Source of the DNA: a virus
IMG/VR virus record: IMGVR_UViG_3300020496_000002
Span: 1 to 30,530 of that record
Reading direction: 5' to 3' (one strand)
Length of the DNA stretch: 30,530 nt
Shown here: piece after piece, positions 25,001 through 30,242 of the stretch
Layout of the letters: each line of letters starts with the position of its first letter
Position numbering within the stretch: the stretch's first letter is position 1
The notes under the pieces: model-generated
Seen by the model: only the letters and a program-made list of their open reading frames with translations
Told to the model about the DNA's origin: nothing
Databases searched by the model: none
Translations under genes and position numbers: made by a program

Positions 25001-26121
25001 TGACCATCAGAGTTTGCCTGTATGTCAGCAGGATCACCAGTACTAAATACAGATCGTCCTATTACAGAAGTTCCTACGCTGTCTCTGAGCTTTTCATTGC
25101 TCACAGCGTTGTTTGATATGGTCGTAGGAATGGACGTCTTACCGCTGCCCGTAACGTCTCCAGAGAGCGTTATAGTTTGATTCTCCAAAAGGAATGGAGG
25201 AACGCCAGTAATTTTTGAAAATGCAAGGCTGTTAATCCATGTTGGATTATCGTAAGCCTGAGAAAGTCTAGGGTAAAAAGATTGATAGTCAGCCTCTAAA
25301 GGTAAAATAGCTCCAATTCTGCCAAACACGCTAGTTACAGCGTCAGTGTTATCTACTTTTTCCCAGTAAGACCCATTAGATATAATCCAGTCACCAACTT
25401 GAAAATCAATACCACCAAATACTCCAGCAACAGAAACAACATAGTAGTGTCCCTTTTCTTCTGGAACTAAAAAATTTAGAGTTGGCGTATTAGTAAGCGC
25501 ATTCCAAGTACCCATGTACTGAACCTGACCAATAATGGAATCAGGAATCTGAGATAATGGAACCTTACCACCTGCGTCTAGAGAAGCAACCCCGTTAGCA
25601 ACTCCAACAGAGGTCTTATCAACCTTAAGAGCAAGTAAAATATCTATCTCAGCATCTAAGTTAGATATAGCAGCATTTAACTGACCAAGTGTTGCAGACT
25701 CAGTTGTAAGAACAGCTGGAGGATGAATAATTCTTCTTGAGCTGGTAATAGATTGGCCCAAGTCATTTGGAATAACAAAAATGTTTTCTCCTTCGGAAAT
25801 AACTCTAAGCGCGTCAGCACCTGAGCTAGTTGTTTCTATTACAGCTCCGTTAAAGGCATAAATAGTTCCTCCTACAGCAAGACGATAACCCATGGCATTC
25901 ACGCCTCCAATCACGATGTTTGAACCGTCTTGGAAAATCTGTGAGTTACCTATTGAGGTATTTGATGTAAAAACAGGAACATATCCTGCATTTCCAGAAC
26001 CAGTTATGTTATCACCAAAAAAATCAGTAACACTAATTCTAATGTTCTGTTCTTCTGTATAACCTACAATGAAGTCTAGATCGCCAGGATCGCTTACTAA
26101 TAGAAAGTCCGAAAATCTCAT
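19072..26121 (-). CDS. Giant tail fibre with C-terminal S74 self-cleaving chaperone
   Basis: A 2349-residue receptor-binding fibre. The N-terminus (MRFSDFLLVSDPGDLDFIVG) is a probable virion-attachment segment. Residues about 195-275 and 885-965 are two copies of a module (QYMGTW/QYEGTW, DWQVGDWI, VFGRVG). The middle has trimeric-fibre repeats (VPYTGA, LTINGTTYDLSADRTW, STLNIPNYAPDLSGY). Four YDxNNTxYYVDP-type repeats lie near residues 1630, 1740, 1945 and 2025. The last 108 residues are an intramolecular chaperone (peptidase S74): SDCKYKENI with the Ser2242-Lys2247 dyad, GVIAQEVQAVYPQAV and a C-terminal coiled coil. Seven Cys lie in the 120 residues before and at the cut site. After trimerisation the chaperone is expected to cut itself off. 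Confidence 0.92.
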   Translation of the reverse strand: MRFSDFLLVSDPGDLDFIVGYTEEQNIRISVTDFFGDNITGSGNAGYVPVFTSNTSIGNSQIFQDGSNIVIGGVNAMGYRLAVGGTIYAFNGAVIETTSSGADALRVISEGENIFVIPNDLGQSITSSRRIIHPPAVLTTESATLGQLNAAISNLDAEIDILLALKVDKTSVGVANGVASLDAGGKVPLSQIPDSIIGQVQYMGTWNALTNTPTLNFLVPEEKGHYYVVSVAGVFGGIDFQVGDWIISNGSYWEKVDNTDAVTSVFGRIGAILPLEADYQSFYPRLSQAYDNPTWINSLAFSKITGVPPFLLENQTITLSGDVTGSGKTSIPTTISNNAVSNEKLRDSVGTSVIGRSVFSTGDPADIQANSDGHVLLRSAGNLLFGLISSDSISSINWSKITGTPTTLSGYGITDAYTKTEADNKFVPYTGASANVNLGSNNINANSFIKVGGTSSQFLKADGSVDASQYVPTTRSINAGTGLTGGGNLSSDVNISFDTTWGDIRYAYRTRQLTINGTTYDLSADRTWNVGTVTSVGLSMPSAFTVSNSPVNGSGTLTVVGAGTTADYIRGDGSLAAFPSLAGYVPYTGATQDVDLGTYGLTSDFVRFNTTNTSIPSAEGVMWWDNTDGTVRLSVQGNIYSVPIGQSVISKVRNNTDVNLLRANYQAVKISGAQGQRLAVTLAQANNDLNSASTLGLVCENISKNQEGFVINIGQITNINTTGSLQGETWNDGDVIYLSPTIAGAITNIKPVAPQHTVILGYVEYAHANNGKIYVKIDNGYELEELHDVSAEPFVNNGLLYRDTTLNLWKSATISTILGYTPAPQGNYITALTGEVTAAGPGSVAATLSNSAVTGKVLTGLNIAGNEILSTDSILTAFGKLQHQVNQLVGGLQYEGTWNASTNTPTITSSVGTDGTFYIVSVAGTTNINGITDWQVGDWIVFHDTAWQKVDNSDSVSSVFGRVGNIVANQSDYSAFYPLIADIKDGVLTVQGNGVLSGSGTFSANQATNNTITLIHNAVSRTDTTSTQDPSFGGSFTAIDSVTSSAEGHVTAINTKTVTIPSTVATATQTGLLSNSDWITFNGKQNVITLTTTGTSGAATLVGSTLNIPNYAPDLSGYVTLATDQTITGLKTIVRGGDVLNFKIGTDTLYGLRVAYNQNELVPSGEATWSFVNTFNRNGSGFETTPISFFRGVLVTGERLLSASINSNLLDYYSNNPSGRYPVYTYNTGVQQFSTGIIVGKTTGVVNAATGAISDLPSGVVANFNGRVIGSNAVNSNEFVALGQLGSYVPTSRTLTINGVSYDLSADRSWTITAGVSSVTASSPLFSSGGSTPNITIQQATASQNGFLSSSDWTTFNSKANANGSNASGTWGISITGNAETVDGFSASQSNVPNNIVVRDSSGYIFGSYINMTDDGNPGAGTAITSFITKQGDNYYRSVSPTNAMSSIRSVASGSWGINITGNATYALNSTRLYASDAPYTYGGSSPYYMYMNYDGGSYWELKVSPATPGAVRVAYANSAGSAASASSVPWSGVTSKPSYLMYYQGFTLDANTMDTNATGFTYGVNAPYTGPIARFSANGGYDLWLNAPYGGDGYGLAFRTRNGDTGTFNSWKYPAIYGINVNGGGALYATIYYDQNNTAYYVDPASGSVLSGKLLLNSDSGGYGQFQINSSSISVESTIVFGSGGSGQNSGQYTYAGVIGLGAYGNSKANFYFGAGYSGPAMFIPNSSAYVEAINSFRAPIFYDSNNTGYYVDPASGSRMNSITYDNLYFSGDSTYGFLGRNVYADTVNGRGSDPLELNYYDGGGVIIGAGGTKSLTAGDISANYNLVARSNTTSGAAGGVINLGGSSADPSSLGNGGIIGLTWGLRSDSSPYYMVKSTYQSYGSYSYNRLDLSWHTGIIIGADPTYNGVRFYNNSLNVATGILFSVGDGDSAVRAINSIRTPIFYDLNNTSYYVDPASTSLLNYLRVENQFYVGNGSQININYDQIWRPDGGQIHIGYSAANNIQLNNGGGYTYSITSLRAPIFYDSNDTYYNLDPNSTSRVNVLLSLSLRNNYTVDVDHAYGIYFDSGGSTGYAIYRESGSWAFPYPDLRISFHTGIKLGANASYNGIRFYTDTDMGTQVMSVNNGSDGFGGGNVYINNSLCVEAAIQTGGCGFVRASAASCYDGINTLYWYGLNGNTNSYCVNWSVGGCGFSFNSYGNSAYLNQYQIVVSPPSGECFYYDSWSGDVYIGGTLYQNWYSDCKYKENITEIDSALDKIEAMRGVEFDWNELGEEEAFRKGHEVGVIAQEVQAVYPQAVREVSKEREDHVVTALVVDYEKFTPLLIQSIKELKVQVDNIKSRLDASGL
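20001..21230 (-). repeat. Four YDxNNTxYYVDPASxS coding repeats in the fibre
   Basis: Short, diverged repeats encoding YDQNNTAYYVDPASGS (about 21179-21230), YDSNNTGYYVDPASGS (about 20847-20900), YDLNNTSYYVDPASTS (about 20249-20297) and YDSNDTYYNLDPNSTS (about 20001-20045). Each follows a segment like LRAPIF. The fourth has lost the second YV. They mark tandem shaft modules of about 80-200 residues. Confidence 0.8.
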
Positions 26122-26143
26122 CCGATGATTATTCCAATTACAA

Positions 26144-26410
26144 TTACCATAATGCTATAATGTTTAGAGCTGAGGTACCACTAGCCCAAACCTTGATAAC
26201 CTGAACTGGAACAAATGTTCCACTCACGATACCAGTAAAGGTTACATCATCACCACCAGCGGTAGTAACTCTTAAAGTACCTCCAGTTCCAACATACAAC
26301 ACACAACCATTGTTTCCAAGGCCATCCTGGGTTGCAATATTAGGAATATCAACAGTATTACTTGGTGTAACAGCAGCAGCTCTAGCTGCTTGTAATTTTT
26401 GTACTGCCAT
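26144..26410 (-). CDS. Small virion protein, spike-base-like, 88 aa
   Basis: An 88-residue beta-rich protein with the layout A-rich start (RAAAVTPSNTVDIPN), CVLYVGTGGTLRVTTAGGDD, VTFTGIVSGTFVPVQVIKVW and TSALNIIALW. The LYVGxxGxxxVxTxGGDxVxF...GxxxPVxVxxV...TxAxxIIAL pattern is widespread in phage structural loci and resembles the RCAP_Rcc01079-type spike-base family. It lies 22 nt before the tail fibre, so a role at the fibre base or as a decoration protein is likely. It overlaps the preceding CGC-motif gene by 29 nt. Confidence 0.6.
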   Translation of the reverse strand: MAVQKLQAARAAAVTPSNTVDIPNIATQDGLGNNGCVLYVGTGGTLRVTTAGGDDVTFTGIVSGTFVPVQVIKVWASGTSALNIIALW

Positions 26411-26558
26411 TTTCTTGTTGTTTAAAAGGAAATAACTCGTTTAACTTAGCTTTTCTAGCAGCACATCCACAATTTTTCTTACCAGCAACTTTTTTTACTA
26501 CATAAGAAATACCTGTGGAGTCAACTACCTTTTCAATTACGTCTCCGAGCCCTTCCAT
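26382..26558 (-). CDS. Small CGC-motif protein, 58 aa
   Basis: A 58-residue protein starting MEGLGDVIEKVVDSTGISYV and containing KKNCGCAARKAKLNELFPFK (about 27-46). The CGCxxRKxxLNxxFP motif recurs in small proteins of Bacteroidetes phages. Three-residue spacing of two Cys suggests metal binding only if other ligands come from a partner; just two Cys are present. The frame runs 29 nt into the next gene. The function is unknown. Confidence 0.6.
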   Translation of the reverse strand: MEGLGDVIEKVVDSTGISYVVKKVAGKKNCGCAARKAKLNELFPFKQQENGSTKITSS

Positions 26559-26564
26559 GGTTAA

Positions 26565-26693
26565 TTATTTTTTACTTTTACCAGCTTTAGAAAGAGCAAT
26601 AGCAATAGCTTGCTTTCTAGGCTTGCCAGCCTTAATCTCTTTTCTTATATTTTCACTAATCACTTTTTGTGATTTTCCAGACTTTAATGGCAT
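26565..26693 (-). CDS. DUF6496-like small basic protein, 42 aa
   Basis: A 42-residue protein ([20 protein letters not shown], then [22 protein letters not shown]). The pattern MPLKxGxSxKVISxNI...GxPxKQAxAIALxxAGKSKK is one I recognise from many phages and associate with DUF6496. It is helical and basic; the role is unknown. A TATATTTG box ends 16 nt before its start, and the next gene starts 7 nt after its stop. It was found by direct reading because it is short. Confidence 0.75.
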   Translation of the reverse strand: MPLKSGKSQKVISENIRKEIKAGKPRKQAIAIALSKAGKSKK

Positions 26694-26708
26694 AGCTAAA
26701 TGTTTTGA

Positions 26709-26716
26709 CAAATATA
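26709..26716 (-). promoter_or_regulatory. Candidate -7 promoter box (TATATTTG) before small-protein/fibre genes
   Basis: An exact TATATTTG on the minus strand in the 30-nt gap between the 78-aa gene and the DUF6496-like gene. It probably starts the transcript that carries the CGC-motif protein, spike-base-like protein and tail fibre. Confidence 0.55.
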
Positions 26717-26723
26717 CAACTTT

Positions 26724-26960
26724 TTACCTCTTCTTGTTCTTGTGTAGACCATGAGAAGCGTATTGTTTTCCAGATTTTGTTGCCTCTCTCTTCTCTTTGT
26801 TAGCCATGGCAAGCTTTGCTCTACCAGCTGGAGTAGACTTCAACTTAGAAATAGTTGCAGAAGGCGCATAAACCTCTCCAGTCTCCTTAGATGGCTTACC
26901 ACTAGGAGTTCTCCATTTTTGTTTAGTCCACCTATTTAGATCCTGCTGCTGCTTTTTCAT
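26724..26960 (-). CDS. Small basic phage protein with W-x-K-x-KW motif, 78 aa
   Basis: A 78-residue basic protein: LNRWTKQKWRTPSGKPSKET (about 8-27), GEVYAPSATISKL and a Lys-rich C-terminus (ANKEKREATKSGKQYASHGL). The WxKxKWRTPSGKPSxxTGExYxP pattern is known to me from small marine phage proteins and resembles the DUF5872-type proteins of phages and large DNA viruses. The function is unknown; nucleic-acid or capsid binding is possible. It overlaps the upstream gene by 4 nt (ATGA). Confidence 0.6.
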   Translation of the reverse strand: MKKQQQDLNRWTKQKWRTPSGKPSKETGEVYAPSATISKLKSTPAGRAKLAMANKEKREATKSGKQYASHGLHKNKKR

Positions 26961-27133
26961 TTGTATCCTCCACCTTTTTTCTTATAATCACTGGCAAGAA
27001 GCTGTGCCTTTCGAGCCGACCACTCCCCAGGATCACCACCTTTGCTTCCAGCTTTGATCTTTTCGAACAATGCCTTTCTCATACTTGGCTTTGTGTAGTT
27101 GCCAGCAGAGTTAACAGTAGATTTCTTTTTCAT
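26957..27133 (-). CDS. Small conserved phage protein, NYTKPxMRKxLF type, about 58 aa
   Basis: A basic protein with AGNYTKPSMRKALFEKIKAG and GDPGEWSARKAQLLASDYKK followed by GGGYK. This AGNYTKPxMRKxLFxxIKAGxKGGxPGxWSARKAQxLAxxYKxxGGGYK layout is very widespread in environmental phages and has no known function. Two starts are possible: ATG 27139 (60 aa) or ATG 27133 (58 aa). I prefer 27133, which forms a TAATG stop-start overlap with the upstream gene. Confidence 0.7.
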   Translation of the reverse strand: MKKKSTVNSAGNYTKPSMRKALFEKIKAGSKGGDPGEWSARKAQLLASDYKKKGGGYK

Positions 27134-27399
27134 TACCATTTTACCTTATCTGCCCAATAAGCTGCTGACATTGGCCCTTTTGCAATATTTTTACTATGTC
27201 TTGCCTTAAAAGACGATCTTTTCTTCTTCATAGCCTCAGACTCTCCAGCCTTCGGTTTGCCAGCAGTCTTAGCTCCCTGCTCACCAAAACGGATAACCTT
27301 CTCCTTTCCAGCAGAGCAAGCCTTGACAACATGTGATTTTTTTGGATGTGATGGTGTTCTCTGTGGAGAGTTACACTTCATCTCACTTTTTCTTACCAT
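27133..27399 (-). CDS. Small basic phage protein with RHSKNIA...SAAYWADKVKW end, 88 aa
   Basis: An 88-residue basic protein: KVIRFGEQGAKTAGKPKAGE (about 34-53), KKKRSSFKARHSKNIAKG and a C-terminal PMSAAYWADKVKW. The IRFGxxGAxTAG and RxSFxARHxxNIxxG..SAxYWAxxxxW segments recur in small phage and large DNA virus proteins of unknown role. It carries Cys9 and Cys28, too few to suggest a metal site. It overlaps the upstream 50-aa ORF by 17 nt and is coupled to the next gene by TAATG. Confidence 0.65.
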   Translation of the reverse strand: MVRKSEMKCNSPQRTPSHPKKSHVVKACSAGKEKVIRFGEQGAKTAGKPKAGESEAMKKKRSSFKARHSKNIAKGPMSAAYWADKVKW

Positions 27400-27535
27400 A
27401 ACCTAGAGCTTCTTTAGTCTTAACCATGGCAAGTGCCTCCATGACAGCTTCGGCTAGTTCTTCTTTCTTATCATTTGCTTTCTTGACCTGAATACATTTC
27501 TCGATTCCAGTCATACTTAGTGTTGGTCTGTTCAT
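27383..27535 (-). CDS. Hypothetical helical protein, 50 aa
   Basis: A 50-residue frame from ATG 27535, read directly because it is short: MNRPTLSMTGIEKCIQVKKA, then a helix KKEELAEAVMEALAMVKTKE ending in GKKK. It starts 21 nt after a TATATTTG box and overlaps the next gene by 17 nt, the packing seen for its real neighbours. No family was recognised. Confidence 0.5.
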   Translation of the reverse strand: MNRPTLSMTGIEKCIQVKKANDKKEELAEAVMEALAMVKTKEALGYGKKK

Positions 27536-27555
27536 ATTTTTTTTTAGCTTTACTG

Positions 27556-27563
27556 CAAATATA
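27556..27563 (-). promoter_or_regulatory. Candidate -7 promoter box (TATATTTG) for small basic gene cluster
   Basis: An exact TATATTTG on the minus strand between the divergent starts of the 50-aa ORF (27535) and the plus-strand regulator (27569). A TTTG lies 16 nt upstream inside the regulator's first codons, slightly short of the usual -33 spacing. The regulator could therefore occlude this promoter. Confidence 0.5.
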
Positions 27564-27568
27564 CGAAT

Positions 27569-28156
27569 ATGAATTCATTCAAAAGAAGAGCAAAAAGAGT
27601 TTGGGATAAAGAAAACATCCCGATCAGAAACATCAAGCGTCCAATATACGACAGAAGACATCCAGAGCACGACTACCTAAAGTACTGGAGGGTAATACGT
27701 TACTGGACACTACGCAAGTACAACCTAAAAAGTCAGGACCTGGACATGCTCCTGTTCCTATACAGCGAGGGTTATTTTGACAACGAAAGATTTGAGGAGT
27801 ACAACAACGTACTGAGCTGGGATATCGATAGATTTAGAAGGCTCCTAGAGAATGGATGGGTTCACGTATGGCGTGAAAAGACATACAACTCTAGGGCCCT
27901 CTATGAAATTACTGAGAAGGGTAGGCGAGCAGTGAACGCAATGTACAAGAAGCTCAACCGTGAGGAGATCTCAATGGACCCTCACACTAATCCAATGTTC
28001 CTCAAGGACACTGTCTACTCAGACAAGGTCATGAGAAACTTCATCAGAAAGATGAACATGGAAATGAAGGAGGCTAAACGCCAAAGACGTCAGGAGATTC
28101 AAGAACAACGACAACGTCTCGCTCAAGTATTACAGTCAAAACCTCTCCAGCAATAA
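27569..28156 (+). CDS. Winged-helix DNA-binding protein (MarR-like), 195 aa
   Basis: The only plus-strand gene in the window. It encodes 195 residues: a basic N-terminus (MNSFKRRAKRVWDKENIPIR), a winged helix-turn-helix at about 45-125 (LRKYNLKSQDLDMLLFLYSE, then WDIDRFRRLLENGWVHVWRE and a wing through RALYEITEKGRRAVNAMYKK), and a long basic Arg/Gln-rich C-terminal helix. The layout fits MarR/PadR-like regulators. It probably binds DNA to switch phage transcription. It is divergent from the small basic gene cluster (34 nt between starts) and convergent with groES, overlapping its end by 83 nt. Its likely terminator is at 28285-28315. No TAnnTTTG box was found upstream. Confidence 0.75.
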   Translation: MNSFKRRAKRVWDKENIPIRNIKRPIYDRRHPEHDYLKYWRVIRYWTLRKYNLKSQDLDMLLFLYSEGYFDNERFEEYNNVLSWDIDRFRRLLENGWVHVWREKTYNSRALYEITEKGRRAVNAMYKKLNREEISMDPHTNPMFLKDTVYSDKVMRNFIRKMNMEMKEAKRQRRQEIQEQRQRLAQVLQSKPLQQ

Positions 28157-28355
28157 TCATTTCATGAGAAGCAAACTTATCATAGTAGATAAACTCGCCA
28201 TCGTTGACCGACTTAACATCGTCACCAACCTTGACAATCTCACCTATACCATAGCGCATTTTATTTTTGTCATCAGCTGACAGTAGAAGCCCGACTTGTG
28301 TTCGGGCTTCTTTTTCTATTTTTCTGATTACCAGATACTTACCTATTGGTCTCAT
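28074..28355 (-). CDS. groES: Phage-encoded GroES cochaperonin, 93 aa
   Basis: A 93-residue cochaperonin-10, close to the bacterial length of about 97. It starts MRPIGKYLVIRKIEKEARTQ, with a mobile loop at about 16-30 (ARTQVGLLLSADD; the hydrophobic tripeptide is LLL where bacteria have IVL). Then come YGIGEIVKVGD, GEFIYYDKFASHEMIIAGEV and ILERDVVVVL. It should cap the phage GroEL heptamer, or that of the host. It lies downstream of groEL with a 17-nt overlap, the opposite of the usual groES-groEL order. The codons of the mobile loop contain a perfect 10-bp inverted repeat that serves as a terminator for the opposite strand. Confidence 0.85.
   Translation of the reverse strand: MRPIGKYLVIRKIEKEARTQVGLLLSADDKNKMRYGIGEIVKVGDDVKSVNDGEFIYYDKFASHEMIIAGEVLTVILERDVVVVLESPDVFGV
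28285..28315 (+). terminator. Plus-strand terminator inside groES
   Basis: The stem AGAAGCCCGA (28285-28294) pairs perfectly with TCGGGCTTCT (28302-28311) around a 7-base loop and is followed by T-rich sequence. It is oriented to end plus-strand transcripts of the winged-helix gene, whose stop is about 130 nt upstream. On the minus strand no T-run follows, so groES transcription is not stopped. It lies wholly within groES coding sequence. Confidence 0.8.
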
Positions 28356-29895
28356 TTGCGATTATTGCGTTTGTAGTTAAAATTGTAGTCGCCACGGAGA
28401 TGGCGTTTTTCAAAGCGGTCTTTGTAACCTTTAGCGGATCAACGATCCCCATGTCGAACATGTCTCCAATCTCGTTGGTCTTAACATTGAGACCCTCGTT
28501 ACCTGACGTATCTCGAAGCATCCCAAGGATAAATTCGCTGTCTAGGTCCGCATTCTTAATAATTTGGTTGAACGGAGCCTGGATTGCACTCACAAAACAC
28601 TCAACAACCCTGTTGTTATAGTTTTCATTCAGCAACTGCTGACCGATTCGGTACAGAGCGAGACCTCCACCTGCTACAATGCCCTCCTCCATCGCTGACT
28701 GAACCGCACAGACTGAGTCATCGACCCGATCGTACAGCTCCTTTTGCTCAACGTCTGAGTTACCACCCACGTGGATGATACCAACACCACCAGTTAAGTA
28801 CGAGATACGCTCCTTGATGAAGTCTCTGTCCTGCTTTTTGTTCGCCTGGTCGTGCGCTTGCTTCAACTCACTCACCAAAATCTCCAATGCCTCGGTGTTG
28901 TCGGTCTTTGGGTCTGGAACCAGCACCGTCTTGTCTCTCGATACTACTACTTTTGACGCAAAGCCAAGATCATCGAAGCCAATTAGTGCTGTGTCATCGC
29001 CTGACATCTGACTGAAGAACCGTCCTCCTGTCGCAACCGCCAGGTCTTGCATCAGCTCGTGCTGCTTATAGCCAAACTGAGGCGGCTCTACGATGCAGTA
29101 CTTCAAGTTATTCTTCAACACGTTCGCTGCGATCGTATTTGTGAAGTTCGCAGAGCATGGCGCAACGATCAACAAAGGCTTCCGACTGTCAATCACTGGC
29201 GCAAGTGCGTTCTGGATCTGAGTGATGCTCGATAGCTCGATGTCTGTCATCAAGATGTAGCAGTCCTCAGCAACGTACTCGTCATTCTTCTGATTGTTCA
29301 CGAACAATTTGTTCGTATACCCACGATCCATGCGGATACCTTTGATCACCTCAGCGTAGGTCTCCGTGGTCATCGACTTCTCAACCGTCACCACACCGTT
29401 CTTCCCGATCTTCTTGTACGTGTCAGCGATCAATTTCCCAATGTGTCTGTCGTTGTTGGCAGAAATTGTGGCAATGTCCTCTATCCAACGCTTAGTTGTC
29501 CGAACTGCCATCTTGGCAAGCAAGCCCTCAGTCCTCTCTGACAGCTCGTTGATCTTCTTGACCGTACCCCAGTCAGCGTTCAACGCCATCCCACCCTCAA
29601 CAAGGGCCTCGGTTATCACCACCGCAGTGGTTGTCCCATCGCCTGCCGTCATCGCAGTCCTCTCACTGGCCTCCCGAACGATTCGAACAGCCATGTTCTC
29701 CACTGGATCGTTCAAGTGAATGCTCTTTGCAACTGTAACACCGTCCTTTGTGATTGTTAGACCACGAGTATGTGTCGGAGAGTCAATGATCACCGTCTTA
29801 CCACTCGGTCCAAGAGTGCTCTTCACTGCACTCGACATGGTCTTGACACCACGTAGTAGTTTGTCACGACCTTCTTGGTCAAAGTAAACTTCCAT
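28339..29895 (-). CDS. groEL: Phage-encoded GroEL chaperonin, 518 aa
   Basis: A full-length chaperonin, 30 residues shorter than E. coli GroEL (548). ATP-binding elements are present: LGPSGKTVII (28-37), TITKDGVTVAKSI (47-59), AGDGTTTA with Asp86 (84-91), and RVDDSV (390-395), where Asp393 matches the catalytic D398, then EGIVAGGGLAL. The apical domain is diverged: the stretch LLIVAPCSANFTNTIAANVL (241-260) replaces the usual EDVEGEAL-type substrate-binding helix. The C-terminal Gly-Gly-Met tail is absent; it ends in NETNR. It probably folds phage proteins such as capsid or fibre. By eye it is more GC-rich than the fibre and glycosyltransferase genes, suggesting a different history. It is preceded by a good -7/-33 promoter. 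Confidence 0.93.
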   Translation of the reverse strand: MEVYFDQEGRDKLLRGVKTMSSAVKSTLGPSGKTVIIDSPTHTRGLTITKDGVTVAKSIHLNDPVENMAVRIVREASERTAMTAGDGTTTAVVITEALVEGGMALNADWGTVKKINELSERTEGLLAKMAVRTTKRWIEDIATISANNDRHIGKLIADTYKKIGKNGVVTVEKSMTTETYAEVIKGIRMDRGYTNKLFVNNQKNDEYVAEDCYILMTDIELSSITQIQNALAPVIDSRKPLLIVAPCSANFTNTIAANVLKNNLKYCIVEPPQFGYKQHELMQDLAVATGGRFFSQMSGDDTALIGFDDLGFASKVVVSRDKTVLVPDPKTDNTEALEILVSELKQAHDQANKKQDRDFIKERISYLTGGVGIIHVGGNSDVEQKELYDRVDDSVCAVQSAMEEGIVAGGGLALYRIGQQLLNENYNNRVVECFVSAIQAPFNQIIKNADLDSEFILGMLRDTSGNEGLNVKTNEIGDMFDMGIVDPLKVTKTALKNAISVATTILTTNAIIANETNR

Positions 29896-29917
29896 AGATT
29901 AGATTTTTAGTTCATGG

Positions 29918-29948
29918 CAAATATACAAACCCTATGCCAATAAACAAG
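29918..29948 (-). promoter_or_regulatory. Promoter of the groEL-groES operon
   Basis: On the minus strand a -33-like CTTG (29945-29948) and a -7 TATATTTG (29918-29925) are separated by 19 nt, the spacing expected for Bacteroidetes housekeeping promoters. The -7 box ends 23 nt before the groEL ATG. A dyad, TGACA-GAAA-TGTCA (29951-29964), lies right upstream and may be an operator. Confidence 0.6.
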
Positions 29949-29950
29949 CA

Positions 29951-29964
29951 TGACAGAAATGTCA
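29951..29964. promoter_or_regulatory. Dyad TGACAGAAATGTCA upstream of groEL promoter
   Basis: A perfect 5-bp inverted repeat around GAAA, placed 3 nt upstream of the -33 element of the groEL promoter. The half TGTCAGAAA recurs at 30125-30133. It is a candidate binding site for a regulator, possibly the winged-helix protein. Confidence 0.35.
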
Positions 29965-29976
29965 GAAAAGACGTCC

Positions 29977-30042
29977 GTATATATATATATATGTACGATA
30001 TGTATAAATAGATATTTTTTTTTATTTATTTTAAAGATAAAA
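29977..30042. other. AT-rich tract, possible DNA-unwinding element
   Basis: It contains an alternating TA run, then TATAAATAGATA, then a T-rich block and TTTATTTATTTTAAAGATAAAA. Next to iterated motifs, such a stretch could melt at an origin or act as a UP-like element. Confidence 0.35.
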
Positions 30043-30085
30043 TGCGCATTTTGAGCATCTCTCTAAGTATCAGCAACTTAACTAA

Positions 30086-30242
30086 CACTTTTTCGACATT
30101 TTGCCAGTTTTCATTTACACTTTTTGTCAGAAATAAGCACTTTTTGGGTTATACCCCAAGAAATCACGAGGCGGCCCCAGGTGGAAAACGATCCAAAATT
30201 GGCATGGGGGGCTGCAACATGGTTGCATTTACGGCACTTTTT
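30086..30242. repeat. Four copies of CACTTTTT
   Basis: CACTTTTT occurs at 30086-30093, 30118-30125, 30138-30145 and 30235-30242. All are in the same orientation; the first three are 20-32 nt apart. The motif is short and AT-rich, so chance is possible. Confidence 0.4.

Noticed and set aside
29366-29719. 117-codon plus-strand ORF opposite groEL
   Set aside because: Long antisense frames are common opposite chaperonin genes because of codon bias. It carries no family signature.
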